A DNA stretch of 10,519 nt, from contig JAHEBY010000056.1 of the NCBI GenBank assembly GCA_024642025.1, positions 1 to 10,519 of the forward strand, written 5' to 3'. This document shows, piece after piece, positions 5,570-10,519 of the stretch. The notes under the pieces were generated by a model, which saw nothing but the letters and a program-made list of their open reading frames with translations, did not search any database and was not told the DNA's origin. The position numbers and the translations under genes are program-made. Numbering within the stretch: the stretch's first letter is position 1; the number at the start of each line of letters is the position of its first letter. The DNA is from Comamonadaceae bacterium (GTDB lineage: Bacteria > Pseudomonadota > Gammaproteobacteria > Burkholderiales > Burkholderiaceae_C).

Positions 5570-6415
5570 TCAAGCCCCATTGCGGCTCAACTCCCGCATG
5601 CGCTCTTCAAAGTAGCTGCCGACGGTGTAGCGCTCCGACAGCACAATCTCGCGGCGTGGGTGCAGAAACAAGGGCAGTGAGATGCGTGATTTGGTGGCCG
5701 CCTCGCCGGTGGGGTTCAGCACCCGGTGCACGGTGCTTGGGTAGTAATGGCCTGAGGCCTCTTCCAGCATGTCGCCAATGTTCACAATCAAGAGGCCAAA
5801 GTCCGACGGTGCGTCGAACCAGACGTTGTCTTTGCCCAGCACCTGCAGGCCGGGCTCGGTGGCGGCGGGCAGGATGGTCAGCAGATTGATGTCGCCATGC
5901 GCCGCGGCGCGCACAGCGCCCTGTTCTTCGTCGCCAGCCAGGGGAGGGTAATGCAGCACGCGCAGCAGGGTGTCTTCGCAGCCCTGAATCATGTCCGGAA
6001 GCGGTATGGAATAGCGCGCCCTCACGTCGGGCGGCGAGCTGGCCTCCACCCACTGCAGCAATTCAGCCGCCAGATGGCTGCCTGCCTTGTAATAACGGCG
6101 CGCCGCATCTGACACTTCTGCGGGGTAGCGACCCCAAGGGTAAATATGAAAAAACTCTTTCAGATCGCGCTTGGTGTTGCCCTTGGCCGTCTCCGAGACC
6201 TTGGGCGAAAAATAGCCGTCCAGTTTGACCGTGTCATAGGCGTAGGCCTGCTTGGCCGATGTGCCAAAGAAGGTTTGCCACTCACGGTAAATGCCCTCCA
6301 CCAGGTGTTGGTCCAGCGGGTGATTGGCCAGCACGCCAAACCCGGTTTCATGCAGGCTGGTACAGAAGTCTGTGGCAGCTGTGGGGCTGCGGTAGTCCAC
6401 GATGGGCAATTGCAT
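5570..6415 (-). CDS. Isopenicillin N synthase-like 2-oxoglutarate/Fe(II)-dependent oxygenase
   Basis: A 281-residue cytoplasmic non-heme iron oxygenase of the IPNS/DIOX family. The N-terminal DIOX_N part begins LPIVDYRS (3-10) and includes GFGVLANHPLD (25-35). The catalytic double-stranded beta-helix supplies HGD (His173, Asp175), the distal STVHRVLNP His230, and RIS (Arg244, Ser246), the usual 2-oxoglutarate carboxylate clamp. All key residues are present, so it should be active with 2-oxoglutarate. Family members hydroxylate or oxidise diverse small molecules, including thymine (fungal thymine 7-hydroxylase), gibberellins and beta-lactam precursors. It lies 32 bp after the nucleoside hydrolase on the same strand, preceded by AAAGGG, and is the last gene of the ribokinase operon. 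The substrate is unknown; a released nucleobase is a reasonable but untested idea. Confidence 0.9.
   Translation of the reverse strand: MQLPIVDYRSPTAATDFCTSLHETGFGVLANHPLDQHLVEGIYREWQTFFGTSAKQAYAYDTVKLDGYFSPKVSETAKGNTKRDLKEFFHIYPWGRYPAEVSDAARRYYKAGSHLAAELLQWVEASSPPDVRARYSIPLPDMIQGCEDTLLRVLHYPPLAGDEEQGAVRAAAHGDINLLTILPAATEPGLQVLGKDNVWFDAPSDFGLLIVNIGDMLEEASGHYYPSTVHRVLNPTGEAATKSRISLPLFLHPRREIVLSERYTVGSYFEERMRELSRNGA
5577..5656 (-). repeat. 80-bp direct repeat, copy B (inside the intact oxygenase gene)
   Basis: This is the intact partner of the remnant at 4553-4632. It encodes most of the last 27 residues of the oxygenase (REIVLSERYTVGSYFEERMR onward). Same-strand orientation of the two copies means homologous recombination between them could delete the CHRD gene. 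Confidence 0.85.
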
Positions 6416-6447
6416 GGGTTGGGCCCTTTGAACTTGAAGGCAGGGAG

Positions 6448-7455
6448 TTAGCGTTTGAGCCAGTCGCTCATCAGCGTTTGCTCAAATACGCGCAGACAGC
6501 CGGGTGCGTCCACGGCCATGCAGACTTGCGTGACGGGTGTTTGCGGCAGGTCTTTGCTCCAGCCGGGTTGCGGATAGTTGATGTAGTCGCGCCGGTTCAT
6601 GATGGTTTGCCCCTGCGCCAGGCCTTCGGTGGCCACGCGCACGCGACCGTGCTCCAGCGTAAACAGTTCGGGGTTCACCAGATACATAAAGGCCAGCAGA
6701 TCATGCGCAAAGCAGCCCGGGTCTGCGTAAAGATGCTTGTGCAGCCCGGTGTAAAACCGCGAATAAAAATCGACCGCATGCAGCAGGGTGTCGGTGGCCG
6801 GGTGTTTGTGGTGATCGGCGATTTTCTGGAACAGCGACAACTTGGTGATGACGCGGTGGGTTACGTCAAGGCCCACCATGGTAAGTTTCCAGTTGGCGGT
6901 GAAGACCCGGTCCGCTGCATGCGGGTCGTTCCAGATATTCGCCTCAGCCACCGGCGACACATTACCCGGTTCGAGCACCGTGCCGCCCATGATGATGACT
7001 TCGCGCAGCAGGCCGGGCAGGGCGGGCTCAATCTGGAGAGCCAGGCTCAGATTGCCCAGCGGCCCCACGGCCACCAGTGTGATCTGGCCGGGCTGTGCAC
7101 GCGCCATGTCCACGATGTATTGGGCTGAAGACCGCGGGTCGAGTCGATTCATGGTGGTCGCGCGCATGCCCAGATTGCCCAGACCGTCGGCCCCATGAAT
7201 GAAGGCGGGCGGCGCCTCGGGTGCCTTCACCCAAGGCGTCTTGACGCCCTGCGTCACTGTCATGTCGGCGCGACCCGCGATGGAACAAAGGTAATGCGCG
7301 TTGGTGGCGGCTTGCTCAACCGACACATTTCCGAAGGTGGTGGTGATGCCCAGCACATTGATCGCCGGGTGCGCCAGCGCAAAGTACAGCGCCATGGCGT
7401 CGTCCACGCCGGGGTCGGTGTCGTAAATGACGGGGTAAACAGTGCGCTGGGTCAT
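6448..7455 (-). CDS. Inosine/uridine-preferring nucleoside hydrolase
   Basis: Hydrolyses the N-glycosidic bond of ribonucleosides to ribose and free base in the cytoplasm. The 335-residue protein has the Ca2+-binding signature YDTDPGVDDA (11-20). It also has an HGADGLG loop (87-93), a VAVGPLGNLSLAL segment (128-140), MGGT (156-159), EANIWNDPHAA (171-181, which contacts the ribose) and the catalytic HD pair (His251, Asp252) in CFAHDLLAF. The active site is therefore complete. Base preference (purine or pyrimidine) cannot be read from the sequence. The start at 7455 (MTQRTVYPVIYDTDP) is 5 nt after the ribokinase stop and fits family N-termini. An upstream ATG at 7485 would overlap ribokinase by 25 bp. 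No separate ribosome site is visible, so translation may be coupled to ribokinase. Confidence 0.92.
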   Translation of the reverse strand: MTQRTVYPVIYDTDPGVDDAMALYFALAHPAINVLGITTTFGNVSVEQAATNAHYLCSIAGRADMTVTQGVKTPWVKAPEAPPAFIHGADGLGNLGMRATTMNRLDPRSSAQYIVDMARAQPGQITLVAVGPLGNLSLALQIEPALPGLLREVIIMGGTVLEPGNVSPVAEANIWNDPHAADRVFTANWKLTMVGLDVTHRVITKLSLFQKIADHHKHPATDTLLHAVDFYSRFYTGLHKHLYADPGCFAHDLLAFMYLVNPELFTLEHGRVRVATEGLAQGQTIMNRRDYINYPQPGWSKDLPQTPVTQVCMAVDAPGCLRVFEQTLMSDWLKR

Positions 7456-7460
7456 GGCGA

Positions 7461-8417
7461 TCAGGTGGAGGCGGCAAAGCCGCAATATTGATTCAAGCTT
7501 TCGATCCGGTTAACGTCGGGGGTCCGGCGGGTCGCAAGCAGCGCTTCAACCGCACCCGCAGTGGGAATGCTCGATTGTGCCCCGGGCTCTGTGCAGGCCA
7601 GCGCCCCTGCGGCACTGGCTGCAGCCAAGGCTTCCGGCCAGGTGAACCCCTGCTGCAACCATGCCACCAGCACGCCGCAAAACGTGTCGCCAGCGCCGGT
7701 GGTGTCAACGGGCTTCACGTCAAACGCAGGCTGCAAAAGCACTTGGCCATTGACTCGGGCGCAGCAGCCTTTGGCACCCAGCGTGACCACCACGCACGGC
7801 ACGGTCAGGCTGTCCAGCGCCTGCGCGATGCTGCGTTGTGGTGCTGATGAAGAGACCTGAGTTACGGCCAGCAGCTCGCCCTCGTTGACGATCAGGACGT
7901 CCAGGCTGTCCAGCAACTCTGCCGGTAGCCTCTGGGCCGGGGCCGCGTTCAGCGCCACGGTAAGACCTTTGCCACGCGCCGCTGCCGCATAAGCGGTGAC
8001 GGCTTCAATAGGGATTTCAAGCTGCATCAGCAGGTGGCTGAAACGCTGGAGCGAGGGTAAGTCCGCGGCCTGCAACGCCATATTTGCACCGGGCGCAACG
8101 GTGATGGCGTTCTCGGCCTCGTCCGACACGCAGATGAACGCGGTGCCGGTGGCTTTACCCGTGCCCCGGACTGAATGAAGTTTTACATTTGCGCCAAGCA
8201 GCGATTTTTCGAGCGGATGGGCATATACATCATCGCCCAATGCCAGCAGCATGTGCGTTGTCGCGCCACCCGCCCGCGCACAGGCTACCGCCTGATTGGC
8301 ACCTTTTCCCCCGGGATAGGTGTTGAACTCTCGCCCAAGCACAGTCTCACCTGGCGCAGGAATATGCTGCGCTTTCACGACGAAATCCAGATTGGCGGAA
8401 CCGGCTACAAGAATCAT
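7461..8417 (-). CDS. rbsK: Ribokinase (PfkB family)
   Basis: Phosphorylates D-ribose at O5 with ATP to give ribose 5-phosphate for the pentose-phosphate pathway. The 318-residue protein shows the PfkB signatures. These are ANLDFVV (8-14), the substrate-binding YPGGKGANQAVA (34-45), NEGE (178-181), VTLGAKG (211-217) and the anion-hole/catalytic DTTGAGDTF (238-246, catalytic base Asp244). GAQSSIPT (279-286) matches the monovalent-cation site of ribokinases. The ATG at 8417 has a strong GAGGTGA ribosome site 7 nt upstream. It is the first gene of the operon, so ribose set free by the downstream nucleoside hydrolase would be trapped at once. Other PfkB sugars or nucleosides are possible, but motif fit and context favour ribose. 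Confidence 0.92.
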   Translation of the reverse strand: MILVAGSANLDFVVKAQHIPAPGETVLGREFNTYPGGKGANQAVACARAGGATTHMLLALGDDVYAHPLEKSLLGANVKLHSVRGTGKATGTAFICVSDEAENAITVAPGANMALQAADLPSLQRFSHLLMQLEIPIEAVTAYAAAARGKGLTVALNAAPAQRLPAELLDSLDVLIVNEGELLAVTQVSSSAPQRSIAQALDSLTVPCVVVTLGAKGCCARVNGQVLLQPAFDVKPVDTTGAGDTFCGVLVAWLQQGFTWPEALAAASAAGALACTEPGAQSSIPTAGAVEALLATRRTPDVNRIESLNQYCGFAAST

Positions 8418-8476
8418 TGATCAATCACCTCGAAGTCATAATGTACTTTTACTCAATGCAGAATTTTTGTTGCTAA
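8418..8476. promoter_or_regulatory. Short divergent promoter region, ribokinase operon / receiver-like gene
   Basis: This 59-bp AT-rich gap separates two divergent genes, so promoters for both must lie here or inside the coding ends. It holds the ribokinase ribosome site. A 10-bp palindrome ATTGATCAAT (8416-8425) overlaps the ribokinase start codon and could be an operator or chance. No convincing -35/-10 pair could be picked by eye. Confidence 0.35.
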
Positions 8477-9214
8477 ATGGTACCGCTCGTATTTGTCAGG
8501 GTTGTAGGATTTACCGACGTTGAGCGCCATGCGCTCAACACGGTGTTTCGCCTGTCGCAAGAGCGTCCAGTGTCCTATACCTTGTGGACGCCCGAGGCGC
8601 CGCTGTCTGCCCACCTGTCCCTGATTGACGTGGACAGCCACGAAGGTCAGCATGAGCTGGCTTTGCCCGGGCACGACAGCCGCCGCAAACTCATCTGCGT
8701 GGGCGAAGCACCGCCCGCGCATGCCTGGCGGGTGTTCAAGCGCCCGCTGAATTGGCCCGACGTGGTGCGCGCCATGGACGAGCTGTTTATGCCGCCGGCA
8801 TTGCATGCCGGCAAGCTCGATGAAGACGCGGAAGATCTGGGCCTGGTGTCACCGGGCGAGAAACTCTGCCTGCTGGTGGATGATTCAAGTGAAAACCGTC
8901 TGTATTTGCGGGCGCGCCTCGCGCTGGCCGGCCTCCTGGAGGTGCATGACGCGGCCACGGCTGCTGACGCCCTAGACATGGCTCGCCGCCGACACTATGC
9001 CCTGGTGGTGGCGAGCCTGGATATTCCCGATCTCGATGGTTGGAAGCTCGTCGAGCGCCTCGTGGCGTTGGAACCCGATATTGGCAGCGTCGTGCTCACC
9101 ACGACCGACACCGCCTGGCATACCCGCGAACGCGCCGAAGGCGAAGGGTGTTTTGGTGTGCTGGAGCGGCCTTTCGATCCGCTGCAGGTCAGCGCCCTGT
9201 TCAAGACAATATAG
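8477..9214 (+). CDS. Two-domain protein with a degenerate (pseudo-) receiver domain
   Basis: A 245-residue soluble protein. The C-terminal half (about 128-245) is a CheY-like receiver. It has the acidic pair LVDDSSENR (Asp135, Asp136), a helix 1 / beta 2 pattern ending LEVHDAATAADAL, VVASLDIPDLDGW (177-189), VVLTTTDT (205-212) and VLERPFDP (228-235). Counting back from the conserved DG (187-188), the phospho-acceptor slot is Ser180, not Asp, and the conserved Lys is Arg231. Ordinary phosphorylation is therefore unlikely. The N-terminal half (1-105) may be a second, more eroded receiver, with a FKRPLNW end like the KPF motif. No DNA-binding or enzymatic output domain is present. It is divergent from the ribokinase operon and overlaps the next gene tail to tail. 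The role is unknown; a scaffold or adaptor in signalling is inference. No clear ribosome site precedes the ATG. Confidence 0.78.
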   Translation: MVPLVFVRVVGFTDVERHALNTVFRLSQERPVSYTLWTPEAPLSAHLSLIDVDSHEGQHELALPGHDSRRKLICVGEAPPAHAWRVFKRPLNWPDVVRAMDELFMPPALHAGKLDEDAEDLGLVSPGEKLCLLVDDSSENRLYLRARLALAGLLEVHDAATAADALDMARRRHYALVVASLDIPDLDGWKLVERLVALEPDIGSVVLTTTDTAWHTRERAEGEGCFGVLERPFDPLQVSALFKTI

Positions 9215-10205
9215 CGTTGGCCAGCAGTTCGTAGGAGCGCCGTTGCGCTTCGGGTTCCCAGGTCCAGGTGACCACCACCATTTCATCCACCTGCAGTTCC
9301 TCGGCCAGCGCCAGTAGCCGGGCGCTCACCTGTGGCCCCGTGCCGACAATGGCGTTTCGCCGCAGCTCGGCCAGTGCCACCTGTTCCTGCGGCGTGTAAT
9401 CCCGATCAGCCTGATCAGGCGGCAACAGTGGCCCAAAGCGGCCCAAGTTGCGGTCCATACGGGCACGTTCGCGACTTTTGAACAGGTGCCAGGCCTCGGC
9501 TTCGGTATCGGCCACCAGCGCCGACACGCAAACAGCGCCCAGTGGCTTGTCAATCACGCCAGGCCGAAACAGTCGGTGGTACAGCGCCATGGCTTGAGCT
9601 GCGCCCTGGCCGTCGCTGATGAACCATGCAAACGCATAGGGTAGCCCCAGGTGGGCTGCCAGCTGTGCGCCATAGTCGGAGCTGCCCAACATCCAGATTT
9701 GCGGCGCCGTGCCTGCCTGCGGCAGGGCATGGATGCCTTGGCCCGGGTGGCCGGCAGGCAAATCTTGCCCTGTCACCCAAGCCTGCAATTCCTGAACCTG
9801 CAGGGGAAAGTCGTCAGCGCCGTGTTGTCGCGGGTTGAGCAATCGCGCCGTGCGCTGGTCGCTGCCGGGAGCCCGGCCTACGCCCAGGTCGATGCGGCCG
9901 GGCGCGAGTGCATCGAGCACGCGAAACTGCTCGGCGACCTTATAGGGCGCGTAGTGCGGCAACATCACACCCGCGCTGCCGATGCGGATGCGCTGGGTGC
10001 GCGCCGCGATGGCCGCCATCAACACCTCGGGTGCGGTTCCAACAATGGTTGGCAAATGGTGATGTTCGCTCACCCAAAACCGCTCGTAACCCAATGCCTC
10101 GCAGTGTTGTGCCAGTGCCAGCGTGTTGCGAATGGACGCGTCCTGCCCGCGCCCCGCGCTGTTGACGGATTGGTCCAAAACGGACAGTTTCAGTTTGTTG
10201 GTCAT
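9201..10205 (-). CDS. LLM-class (luciferase-like) flavin-dependent oxidoreductase
   Basis: A 334-residue cytoplasmic FMN-dependent monooxygenase-like protein with a TIM-barrel fold, close in pattern to the E. coli YhbW type. It has LKLSVLDQS at the N-terminus, RFWVSEHHHLP (42-52), SAGVMLPHYAPYKVAEQFR (77-95), LDALAPGRIDLGVGRAPGSD (97-116) and MLGSSDYGAQLAA near the phosphate-binding region. Substrate and partner reductase are unknown; many such proteins are annotated only by family. The start at 10205 (MTNKLKLSVLDQS) fits relatives better than 10217, which adds only four residues; neither has a strong ribosome site. The 3' end overlaps the receiver-like gene by 14 bp, tail to tail. The gene lies 49 bp after mnmC on the same strand and may be cotranscribed with it. 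Confidence 0.9.
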   Translation of the reverse strand: MTNKLKLSVLDQSVNSAGRGQDASIRNTLALAQHCEALGYERFWVSEHHHLPTIVGTAPEVLMAAIAARTQRIRIGSAGVMLPHYAPYKVAEQFRVLDALAPGRIDLGVGRAPGSDQRTARLLNPRQHGADDFPLQVQELQAWVTGQDLPAGHPGQGIHALPQAGTAPQIWMLGSSDYGAQLAAHLGLPYAFAWFISDGQGAAQAMALYHRLFRPGVIDKPLGAVCVSALVADTEAEAWHLFKSRERARMDRNLGRFGPLLPPDQADRDYTPQEQVALAELRRNAIVGTGPQVSARLLALAEELQVDEMVVVTWTWEPEAQRRSYELLANAILS

Positions 10206-10254
10206 GGTCTTGAGCATGTCACATTGCGTTTTGGCGCGCTGGCGGATGCAGAAT

Positions 10255-10519
10255 TCAGTTCAAAAGCTGATTCGCAAGCCGTGCCTCAATGGGCAGTGGC
10301 TCGCCATGCAGCCGGGCCGACAGAACTTCAGCGCACAACACGCTGAAACTTAAGCCTCGCGACCCCATGGCGGTGCAAACCCACAGGCCATCGGCCATGC
10401 AGTCCACTACGGGCAAGCGGTTTGACGTGGCACAGCGCACACCACGCCAGGCCTGAACCTCACCTTGCGCGAAGGTGCGGGCAAGGCGGCGGCCCGCGGC
10501 GGGCCACAGGGCTTCGATT
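10255..10519 (-). CDS. mnmC: C-terminal end of bifunctional tRNA-modification protein MnmC (partial)
   Basis: MnmC finishes the 5-methylaminomethyl-2-thiouridine modification at wobble U34 of certain tRNAs. Its C-terminal FAD-dependent domain removes the carboxymethyl group and its N-terminal domain methylates the product. Only the last 87 residues are visible. They include WRGVRCATSNRLPVVD, then GLWVCTAMGSRGLSFSVLCA and EVLSARLHGEPLPIEARLA, which match the end of the FAD domain (GSRGL, CAE and GEPLP motifs). The 5' end and the methyltransferase domain lie beyond the right edge. A stand-alone FAD oxidoreductase without the N-terminal domain cannot be excluded from this fragment. Confidence 0.85.
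   Translation of the reverse strand, partial: IEALWPAAGRRLARTFAQGEVQAWRGVRCATSNRLPVVDCMADGLWVCTAMGSRGLSFSVLCAEVLSARLHGEPLPIEARLANQLLN

Noticed and set aside
6259..7128. Long plus-strand open frame (289 codons) across the oxygenase start and nucleoside hydrolase
   Set aside because: Both minus-strand genes have complete family motifs, whereas the plus-strand product looks like a random His/Gly/Arg-rich shadow translation.
8416..8425. ATTGATCAAT palindrome as a defined operator
   Set aside because: A 10-bp AT-rich palindrome overlapping a start codon is easily chance, and no second copy was found in the gap. It is noted only within the intergenic feature.
8456..8476. Seven-codon plus-strand mini-ORF (ATG CAG AAT ... 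TAA) just before the receiver-like gene
   Set aside because: It has no ribosome site and no sign of attenuation structure. It most likely occurs by chance.

Overview
This window looks like chromosomal DNA from a betaproteobacterium, most likely family Comamonadaceae (Rhodoferax/Polaromonas-like). That placement is inferred from moderately high GC, the gene order TauE - cysI - DUF934 - cysH, and short 'AGCTGCT'-type interspersed repeats that I recall as typical of the family. No rRNA, tRNA, CRISPR array, intact insertion sequence or phage gene is visible.

Region 1 (1-3684, minus strand) is a sulfate-assimilation block. Read in transcription order it holds a TauE/SafE-type transporter, a siroheme/4Fe-4S sulfite reductase (CysI type), a DUF934 protein and a CC-motif (P)APS reductase (CysH) that runs off the left edge. 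Gaps are 40 bp, 11 bp and a 4-bp ATGA overlap, so this is very probably one operon: CysH makes sulfite, CysI reduces it to sulfide, and TauE may export excess sulfite. A TTAT-N11-ATAA dyad upstream of tauE is a candidate site for a LysR-type regulator such as CysB.

Region 2 (3685-5569) is a lower-density accessory stretch. It carries a divergent secreted DUF4124 protein (+), a secreted CHRD-domain protein (-), a short decayed copy of the 3' end of the neighbouring oxygenase gene, and about 370 bp of AT-rich non-coding DNA. The decayed fragment and the intact oxygenase 3' end form an 80-bp direct repeat (75/80 identical by eye) that brackets the CHRD gene, a footprint of past duplication or recombination.

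Region 3 (5570-8417, minus strand) is a compact nucleoside-catabolism operon: ribokinase (PfkB family), nucleoside hydrolase and an isopenicillin-N-synthase-like 2-oxoglutarate/Fe(II) oxygenase. The hydrolase would release ribose and a base. The kinase would trap the ribose as ribose 5-phosphate. The oxygenase has an intact metal triad and may act on the released base, which is inference only.

Region 4 (8477-10519) has a plus-strand protein with a degenerate C-terminal receiver domain (Ser where the phospho-Asp should be), an LLM-class flavin-dependent oxidoreductase overlapping it tail to tail by 14 bp, and the C-terminal end of MnmC (tRNA wobble-uridine modification) cut by the right edge.

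Most of the window is ordinary core metabolism. The points most worth following are the oxygenase in the nucleoside operon, the 80-bp repeat around the CHRD gene, the pseudo-receiver protein, and apparent in-frame absorption of an interspersed repeat into CysI.
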